DNA of 63,190 bases from Bacteroidota bacterium. Its GTDB lineage: Bacteria; Bacteroidota; Bacteroidia; B-17B0; Aurantibacillaceae. Below the pieces are notes generated by a model. That model had not been told where the DNA came from and made no database searches. It was given only the letters and a program-made list of their open reading frames with translations. Position numbers and translations under genes: made by a program. Below are positions 9,101 to 16,184 of this stretch, in pieces. The first letter of the stretch is position 1. The number at the start of each line of letters is the position of its first letter. The DNA is taken from NCBI GenBank assembly GCA_013816615.1, contig JACDED010000001.1, positions 59,256 to 122,445 of the forward strand, in the 5' to 3' direction.

Positions 9101-12100
9101 ACCGGTTGATGAACTGCTGGGGTAACAAATGCTTAAATTTAATCCAACTGATGTACAGCTTTGCTTAACAGGTTTATTAAATTCATCTACAATTTTAAAT
9201 TGCACACGGTGCAATTTTTCTTTTACAATTATTTTTCCGGAAAAACCACTGGCACCATTGTTATTTATAACGGTTAACTTTCCACTTAAAATAGTTGCAG
9301 TAATACTTTCCGCAAAATAATTATCCACACAAGGCACAACTTCTACCAATACAGCACTACCACTTGCGCAATTATTTATACCAAATCCCCCGTTACCCGC
9401 TGTTTTTATAAATGGTCCACCTTTTACTCTCACATTACTAACTACGGGTTCACCTTTTTCGTTTACTACCCAACCAATAATATTTCCGCCACCTTCTAAA
9501 ACCTGCTCTACCTGTGCAGGAAAACGTTCACCATATACTAATTGTTGCCTGCTTGCAATTTTCAAAGTTGTATATCCTTCCTTCGCTATATATATTGATC
9601 GTAGAGGCCCGGTAACTTTATATGTATTGCCTTGTTTTTCAGAGGTAATTGCCAGATCTTTTAGATGTAAATAACCATTCACATCAGTTGTATAGTTAAT
9701 TATTTTTGGTAGAAATGAATTGGCTGTTGCATATTCGTAAATACTTACTTTCGCAAAAGGAATACCCTGTGTCATATTACCATTTTGTTTGGTAATTGCG
9801 CGTAAATAAATTTCCGGATTTTTTGGTTCTAATTCCAGTTCCACTTTTGTAGTAGAAATTTTTAATACAGAATTTCTTTTTCTTAATTTATAGGCTGCAT
9901 CAAAAAATACGTTTTCAAGTTTGCCATAGTTTTCAAAAAGTAACTTTGTTTCGGTCTTATAAGCAAAATTTCCTTCTAATGTTTTTTCAAGAGCCTGTAT
10001 ATATTTTTGGTCTCTTAAAAAATTATAATATAGATCAGCGTGTAATAAATTTTTAATAATGCATTTCCCTTCCGCATTAGTTTTAGCAACATCTAGTACA
10101 ATAGCCTTTTGCCCTAAGATCTCAGCATTTAAATTTTTATACATTTCTATATTTGCTTCTTTAGGATAAGAAATTTTCTTAGAATAATTGTCTTTGATCA
10201 CACTTATTTGCACGGGATAATTTGGCACAACCATTCCTTTATTCATTGCCTGGTCCTGTATTTTTTTATCTGCTACAACTGTAATTTCCAGGTTATATGA
10301 AGACGGAAAAACAACTTCGGTGGGAATTGTTATCGTTTGACCTTTTTTAGGAAATACTATCATATCCGAATTGCAAAATTTTTCTTCAGGCTCAGCAATT
10401 GCAATTCTCAAAGCTCCATACTCTGCGCTATTTGCATATTCTTTTAGTAAACCAAATTTTAAATTGCTGATAAAAGAAATCGAAAAATTTCCGTTCTGAT
10501 CGGTGGTGCCACTTCCTACAACAACTCCTGCTGATCCCGGGCCCGATCCGTATTGTTGGTGTGGTGCATTTTCAACATCATAACTTTTTAGGTCTTGATA
10601 TTGCGTAGGATCTTTTTTATTAGACTCAATACGATCATATACTAATTTAATATTTGTGTTTGCCACTGGCTTTGCATCGCTGGTTATTTTAAACATATTA
10701 TTGCAGATAAAGTCAGGCAGGGGTGCATCATTAGGTACAATTTGATTAATGGTTCCTGTCTTAACTGTTTTTACCGACGATGGAAAACTGAAACTGGTAT
10801 TTTCCGGTTGCTCTCCTTCTGTTTTATACCTGTATACTAATTTACCGGTTACAGTACCCGTTATTGAATTTTGAGCGTTAGGATCTTGCTTTTTTGTTTC
10901 TATGTATTTAAAAACTACGATCTGGCTTTTGCCAAAATCACTAAATACAATTGGCTGACCATAGGTATCTCTTCCTTTAGCTGTAACCTGTAGCGCATAG
11001 CTTTTTCCATCTTCCAAATTTACACTCCCATTTTTATCTCCCGGCTTTGTATTTATAATTGTATTAATCGATTCACCAATAAGTGTATAACTTGTTCCAT
11101 TAATCTCTTTATTTAAAATAACATTTAAATTATTGTTCATGTCTTTCTCGGCTGTTGTTTCATTAAATAATTTTACCATTTTAAGCGTGTATGTAATTTT
11201 ATTTCCTGCAGAATTTATATTCTTCCAATTCACATTTATATAAGTTGGTTTAACTGTAGCTGAAGAGTTTAAACTTGCCGTAAAGGTTGTATGAGCCACA
11301 GGACTTGTTATTTGCGTTCCATCTAAAAATATTGGTGTGTTGCCAACGTACGTAAACGTGCAAACTTCACTCTCACCATTATTTTTAAACATGGTCTTAT
11401 TTGCAGGATCAAATACTTTTATACGGTAGGCATATTTTTGCCCTTTAATTAATTTAGGATCTATAGGGCCATATAAATAAGATGTTGATTTTATTATTTT
11501 CTCAAAAAAAGCAGGCGTTACCATTGTGTTAATAGCATCATTCGCATTTTGAGTTGGCAATACGGGCACAATCTTTAAGAGGTATTGAAAGTTTGGTGAA
11601 AAGCCCGGATTATAGGTCCAGTTGAATAAAATATTTTGCACATCAGTAGCAAGCACATCACTGCCACATAGTGGAGAAAGTGGTAATGGCGGATCGGCAT
11701 GTTGAATAATAATCGGAGCTGAACAACCTGCAGGTGCTGAAGTTGACAAAGGCAGATCAGTAACAAAATCAAATACCTGTATGCAAATTTGATAAGTGCC
11801 TTCAGGCAAACCATCACCAATCGTTAGCTGTTTTATATTAATTCCGTTAACCGTTATACTACTTTCCTCAAAATACGTTTGAAGCGCTGTACTGCTCAAC
11901 ATTTTAGGAATTGAACCTTGTATTTGCAAACCCTGGGCAGGTTTATAATTTGGTTTTGTATAAACAGAAATACCATTATCACCTACAACGCTTGCTTTAA
12001 AATAAATTTCTTTTACATCAGAGGGTAAGCCGTTTGGCATTAATGTAATAAGCGTTTTGTTTTGATAATTAACATAATCGGCAATGTATGGCGAGTATGG

Positions 12101-12193
12101 AGGCAATACATTTAAACTAACATTTACATTAGTGATCTGCGCAAGACTAATTTTTGAAATTAATATTACTATTAAGATAATTAATTTTTTCAT
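6128..12193 (-). CDS. Giant secreted protein with TANFOR-like and carboxypeptidase-regulatory-like domains
   Basis: 2021 residues with a signal peptide (MKKLIILIVILISKISLAQ). Residues about 165-285 (opening with PPLPLSP..CG, then ILFNWTY, YLLKIVPV, Y.YGP.DP.L..GQKYAYRI) look like the TANFOR domain known from Tannerella forsythia and other Bacteroidetes. The middle carries several Ig/CarboxypepD_reg-like modules, for example GNIIGWVVNEKGEPVVSNV near 910 and GQTITGTVYDEKTKQPIANA near 1080. The last 700 residues are beta-rich repeats ending in a glycine-rich region and FKFTPSLN. I see no T9SS sorting domain, so the export route past the periplasm is unclear. Flanked by an outer-membrane barrel upstream (12-bp gap) and an Fn3 protein downstream, it probably forms a surface complex with them. 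Function unknown. Confidence 0.85.
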   Translation of the reverse strand: MKKLIILIVILISKISLAQITNVNVSLNVLPPYSPYIADYVNYQNKTLITLMPNGLPSDVKEIYFKASVVGDNGISVYTKPNYKPAQGLQIQGSIPKMLSSTALQTYFEESSITVNGINIKQLTIGDGLPEGTYQICIQVFDFVTDLPLSTSAPAGCSAPIIIQHADPPLPLSPLCGSDVLATDVQNILFNWTYNPGFSPNFQYLLKIVPVLPTQNANDAINTMVTPAFFEKIIKSTSYLYGPIDPKLIKGQKYAYRIKVFDPANKTMFKNNGESEVCTFTYVGNTPIFLDGTQITSPVAHTTFTASLNSSATVKPTYINVNWKNINSAGNKITYTLKMVKLFNETTAEKDMNNNLNVILNKEINGTSYTLIGESINTIINTKPGDKNGSVNLEDGKSYALQVTAKGRDTYGQPIVFSDFGKSQIVVFKYIETKKQDPNAQNSITGTVTGKLVYRYKTEGEQPENTSFSFPSSVKTVKTGTINQIVPNDAPLPDFICNNMFKITSDAKPVANTNIKLVYDRIESNKKDPTQYQDLKSYDVENAPHQQYGSGPGSAGVVVGSGTTDQNGNFSISFISNLKFGLLKEYANSAEYGALRIAIAEPEEKFCNSDMIVFPKKGQTITIPTEVVFPSSYNLEITVVADKKIQDQAMNKGMVVPNYPVQISVIKDNYSKKISYPKEANIEMYKNLNAEILGQKAIVLDVAKTNAEGKCIIKNLLHADLYYNFLRDQKYIQALEKTLEGNFAYKTETKLLFENYGKLENVFFDAAYKLRKRNSVLKISTTKVELELEPKNPEIYLRAITKQNGNMTQGIPFAKVSIYEYATANSFLPKIINYTTDVNGYLHLKDLAITSEKQGNTYKVTGPLRSIYIAKEGYTTLKIASRQQLVYGERFPAQVEQVLEGGGNIIGWVVNEKGEPVVSNVRVKGGPFIKTAGNGGFGINNCASGSAVLVEVVPCVDNYFAESITATILSGKLTVINNNGASGFSGKIIVKEKLHRVQFKIVDEFNKPVKQSCTSVGLNLSICYPSSSSTGLTNPIAIASADNEFYVRVVAEGYVTYDDYKIIPTAKTPTIIPIKLIKGQTITGTVYDEKTKQPIANARVYSISGVNDDGEIQNETYTDKNGKYKLSGAINKGTYMQFIDAYLQLPVDVCAVKSGDNGYLRQKQSVQGLNGSGSADFNLTSLNMKSEIWGLPVEINTVDMNADMSLKISGAFVKIPGNNTFKTSSFNAKLPFKNIDVWTLKKPTLTKKVSKFDKPEYYFETKNDNILLQTNALKVVAFNKFSCEVMGSDEFYQFPLLKMTKNTSGYGVLKGFVTSELASFNVSYQYNGRFLFQEEKAKMNTGGNILEYMKNEPFEVLGAEQAVVSKEKYVLAALYGVSDFKIHNFNASMKKGSYVNAEKFSISSEIKLKIPLVGISTLPAGTVNVSQNSITWNEYSGEIIIPLEKWKITGTGLQYDLNKGGFKILQGSLQSGLPTVQLNEMLLMPNTIDLGTNTLSGKEKLSLSNITPLNMYSGSKFNLMYDAACSFDQLPHYRINIGNATNKNVAYINDIPGIGDRDKINIEMLSDYSDGEHKSVLISPTKHKFFNIISQTISGIEVGKDYFTLIGNTDLEIPGANSNVTGRFKYSKIGNNIKCTVEKLQTDIEMPGKVKFNGTSFTLLENRFTTTGDVIMYKNLPSDGIVVQGMITKTPSQTKMDIFKNEEIKMGKDGNRSMQILSGGNAVTSNTWSLVGFTAKPKGFKTGANEILMDKADEIDFIVNGAISGDPLSDKKIKIDGIETPFGDLEITFDFDKKILQGSVKLVSANIALGPVLIIDGKINMQIDSKGFILSGAISNAAITPLPILDGFKSGIALGFYSGTLPDYMKQDLLNVTLYNQLPGLEQGLKGFYVNVMKSLSKADLPQLPGPSLDDIPGMSSFIPTFDFSAGIDLRTSLNVADGTSILIGGKANANASCLYDFGCKIGLAGSAEGEVELKYANDLTGFLLFGIRADLIYCVGSKGLGIQLKMEKQASGFKFTPSLN

Positions 12194-12205
12194 ATGCTTA
12201 TTTTT

Positions 12206-13888
12206 TTAAAAAGTAAATCCATAATTCATTCTCACAAAATATTCCTGGAAACTGCCACCTGCCAAAATATTTTTTGATTCGTTAAACAATCCGTTTAACA
12301 TCATAGAAACTGTATGTTGTTTGGCCACTTTCCAACCAATCGTATATTGTAAATTACCAACGTAACCGTTTTGCTCATTATTAAATGTGGAAGCATTAAT
12401 ACTTGCATTAAAATCATTTGTTATTTTATCTTCTTTCCAGCTTTTAGAAACTCCTCCCATCACACCAACTAAACCAATTGTTCCAACAAGACTCTTGCTT
12501 GTACTATAATTTAAACCGGTTGTAAATGATATTCTTTTTTGAACACCACTTCGCGTAAAAATTAAATTAGCAAACATCATTTCTACTTGTGTAAGATCTT
12601 TCGTAAACCTGTTCCTGTCATCTAATGCTTGCCTGCCAAAAATACCAATGCAACTAATTACCCTTTTTTCGTTAGCAATAACATAACGCGGCACGATATT
12701 TATTGAATTATTAATTTGGTTGATCGTAGCGGTATCACTTAAATTTCTGGTGCCTGCACGTTGGCTTGTGCCAAAATTTGCATAACTTAAATCAAGACCA
12801 AATTTTGCGTTTGGATTAAACGATACATTAGCATTATAAATTTTACGCTGCGTTGTAGCAATTTTTTTATCCAGTAAATTGTCGTTTTGCACTCCACCAC
12901 TTGCGCCGATTCGCACACGGTTTTTAATTAAATTAAAACGTATGTTTCCTAACATCTGTTCAAAATCAGTTTGAAAATAATAAGCACCCATACTTTTATA
13001 ATCTGGTGTTACTTTGCGATACTTTGCACCAATGCCAAAGCCCGGTTCGTTATAATTTAATTGTGCCTCGTAAGCATAATTTACCTGCGTTGAAATATTA
13101 GCACCAATAAAAGCAGTCGCGTTTTGATTGCCTAGATCTAAACTTTCAAATCTTATATCTCTTGTATATGCACTAACCGCGGCTTCTGCCTGCCATACAA
13201 TTCTTCTCTTAAAAAAAGAGAATTTATTGGTAGCTCCTAAAACCTGGTTCTTAGCCGGTAACACCTGGGTTGTAATTGGTGTAAAAGGTAAACTTGTACT
13301 ATCGTCTTTACCTTGTAAAAAATGCAGATCGAAAAAATTATTCTCGGTACCATAACCAATTTTAGCAACCGTCAACATTCGTTTATAGGCCGGATAATTA
13401 ATATCGTTTAGGTTATTTGTAATTGTCTTGGTTGTATCATCTGCAACTGCTTTTTGAGAGCGGCCATATAAAAAAGCGAACCTGAATTTTTTTGGCTTAA
13501 GTTCAATTCCCGCACCTAGAAGCGTATAACCTGCCATTCCAAACTGAGAATAAGAAATATTTCTATAACCCAGATGCAGCGTTACCCATTTGTAGGTTGG
13601 ACTTAAACCAAATTGATTAAAAGGTTGACGGAAATCGCGTTGATAATTACTAAAAGTAAACGAAAACGGCAAAACAACACCATAAATATTTAATACCGGA
13701 GAGCCGCTTACAACATATGTAAATTGAGGTTGACGGGCTTTTGCACCCTGCATACTGTAAAAACCGGTTTGTAAATTTAAACCACCATTAAACGTTAAAG
13801 GTTTTACATTTTTTAAATTATCAAGATCCTGTGCACTTAGTGTATGCAAAATAAAAATAAGGCCTGATAAGATAATTTTCGTTCTCAC
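12206..13888 (-). CDS. Outer-membrane beta-barrel protein of the TANFOR-type operon
   Basis: 560 residues beginning with a signal peptide (IILSGLIFILHTLSAQ). The body alternates hydrophobic and polar residues in strands with aromatic girdles (for example FSFTFSNYQRDF, WVTLHLGYRNISY, FRFAFLYGRSQ), and the chain ends FVRMNYGFTF, with the terminal phenylalanine of a BAM-recognised barrel. The start codon is GTG at 13888; a TAA lies just upstream in frame, so no ATG start is available. A -7-like box and the 37-bp motif precede it, making it the first gene of the operon that includes the 2021-residue protein. The family is not one I can name; a porin or anchor for its secreted partner is inferred from context. 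Confidence 0.8.
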   Translation of the reverse strand: MRTKIILSGLIFILHTLSAQDLDNLKNVKPLTFNGGLNLQTGFYSMQGAKARQPQFTYVVSGSPVLNIYGVVLPFSFTFSNYQRDFRQPFNQFGLSPTYKWVTLHLGYRNISYSQFGMAGYTLLGAGIELKPKKFRFAFLYGRSQKAVADDTTKTITNNLNDINYPAYKRMLTVAKIGYGTENNFFDLHFLQGKDDSTSLPFTPITTQVLPAKNQVLGATNKFSFFKRRIVWQAEAAVSAYTRDIRFESLDLGNQNATAFIGANISTQVNYAYEAQLNYNEPGFGIGAKYRKVTPDYKSMGAYYFQTDFEQMLGNIRFNLIKNRVRIGASGGVQNDNLLDKKIATTQRKIYNANVSFNPNAKFGLDLSYANFGTSQRAGTRNLSDTATINQINNSINIVPRYVIANEKRVISCIGIFGRQALDDRNRFTKDLTQVEMMFANLIFTRSGVQKRISFTTGLNYSTSKSLVGTIGLVGVMGGVSKSWKEDKITNDFNASINASTFNNEQNGYVGNLQYTIGWKVAKQHTVSMMLNGLFNESKNILAGGSFQEYFVRMNYGFTF

Positions 13889-13918
13889 TATTATAAATTT
13901 TCAATAATAATCCAACAT

Positions 13919-13989
13919 CAAAGGTGGTACAATTACCGCTTAATAAATTTTGTAATAGATAAACAACCATTTAAATAGATGAACGAAAA
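13919..13989 (-). promoter_or_regulatory. Promoter with 37-bp regulatory motif, before the barrel operon
   Basis: The motif at 13953-13989 contains two direct half-sites (TCTATT on the minus strand) 20 bp apart, within the longer unit GTT-Y-ATCTATT. A CACCTTTG -7-like box lies at 13919-13926, exactly 26 bp from the motif and 30 nt from the GTG start. 29 of 37 positions match the copy at 14517. There is no evident -33 box in the 26-bp gap, as expected for an activator-dependent promoter. Confidence 0.65.
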
Positions 13990-14049
13990 CAACCTCATAA
14001 ACAATTGAAAAATAGATATTTAATACTTTCTCCTCTTGTTTTTTAACGA

Positions 14050-14463
14050 CTAAAATTCTTGTTGTAACACATCAACAAAATTTTCAGGTAATTTTTTATT
14101 GAATGCGTTTGCCCTAGCTAGTTCGAAATTATAATCGTTCATATAAATTTCAATATTATTAATCGTGTTGTGCTCAAAAATAGTTCCTGAGTCTTCATTA
14201 AATACCCAAAAATCAAACGCTATTTCGTCTGAATCCGTATCTAAAATATGATATAAGCAAGCTTCAGCCCAGCCGCCGTCTTCTTCGCGAAATAAATTTA
14301 CGATATCAGACACATCCATGTTTTCAGCATCACTCTCAATTAAATAAAGGGGCACACAGGCAATTAATTGCTGTTTTTGAACAGCCGTTAAATTTTTAAA
14401 ATTATCATCTTCTATTTTGTAGTCTGCCAAAAAATCAAATTTTATATTCTGGATATTTTTCAT
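14050..14463 (-). CDS. Acidic protein of unknown function, paralogue of the 14577 gene
   Basis: 137 residues, acidic and cytoplasmic (no signal peptide or membrane segment). The C-terminal half aligns with the product of the gene at 14577-14969: HILDTDSDEIAFDFWVFNEDSGTIF against DIVDTSAPEKVIYECWVYLADTANVF, both followed by a T-N motif, an aromatic F-D/E segment and a terminal LQ-E-(A)-F. So the two genes come from a duplication. It has its own promoter with the 37-bp motif rather than being read from the operon upstream. No known family recognised; acidic proteins beside SUKH proteins are often immunity or sequestering proteins, but that is only inference. Confidence 0.7.
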   Translation of the reverse strand: MKNIQNIKFDFLADYKIEDDNFKNLTAVQKQQLIACVPLYLIESDAENMDVSDIVNLFREEDGGWAEACLYHILDTDSDEIAFDFWVFNEDSGTIFEHNTINNIEIYMNDYNFELARANAFNKKLPENFVDVLQQEF

Positions 14464-14482
14464 ATTTTTTTAATTGATCGAT

Positions 14483-14553
14483 CAAATGTAAATTAACACG
14501 CAAAAAAAAGCTATAAAAATAGAGCAGTAACTGTTTAAATAGATGAATGAAAA
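14483..14553 (-). promoter_or_regulatory. Promoter with 37-bp regulatory motif, before the 14463 gene
   Basis: The motif at 14517-14553 has TCTATT half-sites 20 bp apart. An exact -7 box TACATTTG lies at 14483-14490, again 26 bp from the motif, and 19 nt before the ATG at 14463. This is the clearest of the three copies. Confidence 0.7.
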
Positions 14554-14576
14554 TTTTGCTAATGCTATTAGAAAAT

Positions 14577-14969
14577 TTATTCTTTATCATCGAATGCTTC
14601 CTGCAAAGCCGCACAAAGCTCTTCATTACTACCATCACTCGTATGATCGTCAAACGACCATTGACACATAGCCGCAAGTGTATCGTTAGTTGTACCTGCA
14701 AAAAACACATTGGCAGTATCTGCCAGGTACACCCAACACTCATAAATTACCTTCTCAGGAGCACTAGTATCAACGATGTCCCAAAGTTCTACTGCACCAT
14801 CGTTTATATCACCATCCCCACTTTGTTCTAAAAAATGCTCTGCAGTTGTATATTCTTCACCAAAACCAAGAGTTGCAGATATTGCCATTTGATCAAGGTG
14901 TGTTTTTGAGAGTTTTTTATAATTTCCTGCATTAACCTCTCTGTGGTTTTTAAATTGTAATTTTTTCAT
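14577..14969 (-). CDS. Acidic protein of unknown function, paralogue of the 14050 gene
   Basis: 130 residues, acidic, cytoplasmic. Beginning MKKLQFKNHREVNAGNYKKL and ending LCAALQEAFDDKE, it contains the conserved core VELWDIVDTSAPEKVIYECW shared with the downstream gene. It lies 14 bp after the AlkB-like gene and ends the SUKH operon. The two paralogues have drifted to low identity, so the duplication is old. Function unknown. Confidence 0.7.
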   Translation of the reverse strand: MKKLQFKNHREVNAGNYKKLSKTHLDQMAISATLGFGEEYTTAEHFLEQSGDGDINDGAVELWDIVDTSAPEKVIYECWVYLADTANVFFAGTTNDTLAAMCQWSFDDHTSDGSNEELCAALQEAFDDKE

Positions 14970-14983
14970 AATTTATATTTTAT

Positions 14984-15691
14984 TTAATTGTGTGTTAAAA
15001 ATTTTCTAAATGTTAAACTAATGCGGGGTGCTGTTATACTTACATCCTGCGGAATTCTATGCCGGAAAAGTTTTTGCATATCTCCACCCATGGTAATAAT
15101 ACAACCTTGATTCATTTTGATTTTTAGCTTATTGTAAACAGCATCATTTTCTTCGTTTTTTAGTCTTTTACTTGTAAATAATATGTCGCGTGTAGTGTTT
15201 TCATCTCTATACAACGATAAAAGTGCAATGCCCGTATGTGGTTTTATACCAATTTCGCAATCGCTGTGTGCCGCAATATAATCCTTGCCACTTGCATACC
15301 AATTTACGATCACCTGATTATATTTATCTTCTTCTTTGGAATTTATATAATCTAAAAAAAATTGAAACGAAGTTGGCAGAGATAAATCGCTATAACCTTC
15401 TTTTCCGGAATACATATAACTCTTTTTGCCGTGCAAGTCTAAATCAAAAACAGGTGTATTCAAATAACTGCGATGCCATCTAAATGATGCATTATCTTTG
15501 CCATACATTACTACTCTGCCTCGTTCAGTTGGATGCAGTTGAAATAAATCCTGGTAATTTTCTTCTGCATAATTTATGAGCTCCTCAGATAGCCAGTCAA
15601 TCTCAATCCATACTGATTTGCTTTTTGTTAAATATATTTTTTTTAAATCTGAGTCCCTTGATGGATTTAAAAAAATTAAATCTTCTTCCAT
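14984..15691 (-). CDS. AlkB-like 2-oxoglutarate/Fe(II)-dependent oxygenase
   Basis: 235 residues. The AlkB fold is supported by NQVIVNWYASGKDYIAAHSD, where H-x-D supplies two iron ligands (about residue 141), a distal histidine in KLFRHRIPQ, and the 2-oxoglutarate-binding arginines in RISLTFRKF near the C-terminus. An upstream substrate-lid segment includes GRVVMYGKDNASFRWH and a tyrosine-rich loop. Family members reverse alkylation of DNA or RNA bases; here the position inside a cluster with SUKH and acidic proteins, rather than with ada or alkA, leaves the substrate open. Spacing of 14-16 bp to both neighbours indicates one operon. Confidence 0.85.
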   Translation of the reverse strand: MEEDLIFLNPSRDSDLKKIYLTKSKSVWIEIDWLSEELINYAEENYQDLFQLHPTERGRVVMYGKDNASFRWHRSYLNTPVFDLDLHGKKSYMYSGKEGYSDLSLPTSFQFFLDYINSKEEDKYNQVIVNWYASGKDYIAAHSDCEIGIKPHTGIALLSLYRDENTTRDILFTSKRLKNEENDAVYNKLKIKMNQGCIITMGGDMQKLFRHRIPQDVSITAPRISLTFRKFLTHN

Positions 15692-15707
15692 AATTTAATA
15701 ACCCTTT

Positions 15708-16184
15708 TTATATTTTTATTGGCATATTATAATTTATCAAACAGCTGCTGCTCAAATTATGAAAATCATAATACACATCTGCTTTTCCCCAATCGTATTT
15801 TTTATAATCGTTATGCATTTGATGTGCAAACCATAACTTTATAAAATCTCCTTTTTTAATTTCATCCTTCTCATTAAAATTATCCCAGCCAGAACTGTTG
15901 CTATTGGGCAATTTTTGATCCAAATTGTAAGGTAATTCCTGAACTAAAACACTTAGTTTACTGATGCGGTTATTTACGAAATAAAACGTAAGGATAAAAT
16001 ATAGATCCGCAATCTTTAAATCCCGTACAGTATAATTGCTGTGACCATTTTCAAAATCACGAACTTGTAATGCACTTTCTCCAAAATAAGCAACAAGGTC
16101 TTCTATTGTAGTTTTAGCCGAAACAATAAAATCCTTACTTATACTAAATTCCCCGGTTTTTGGATCTAGAAGCTGCACCATCAT
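15708..16184 (-). CDS. Small protein of unknown function in SUKH operon
   Basis: 158 residues, no signal peptide. It starts MMVQLLDPKTGEFSISKDFI and contains an aromatic segment (LKIADLYFILTFYFVNNRISKLS) and a C-terminal part rich in Asp, Tyr and Trp (KYDWGKADVYYDFHN). The ATG overlaps the stop of the SUKH gene by 4 bp, which implies translational coupling, so the product probably works with that protein. I do not recognise a family. The size and fold pattern would suit an immunity-type protein, but nothing in the sequence proves this. Confidence 0.7.
   Translation of the reverse strand: MMVQLLDPKTGEFSISKDFIVSAKTTIEDLVAYFGESALQVRDFENGHSNYTVRDLKIADLYFILTFYFVNNRISKLSVLVQELPYNLDQKLPNSNSSGWDNFNEKDEIKKGDFIKLWFAHQMHNDYKKYDWGKADVYYDFHNLSSSCLINYNMPIKI

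Noticed and set aside
6700-9320. Several plus-strand ORFs inside the 2021-residue gene
   Set aside because: They lie antisense to a coherent secreted protein, lack recognisable domains and follow its codon pattern in reverse.
14435-14831. ORFs on both strands overlapping the acidic paralogue genes
   Set aside because: They lack a family or a coherent composition, while the acidic ORFs are supported by paralogy and operon spacing.
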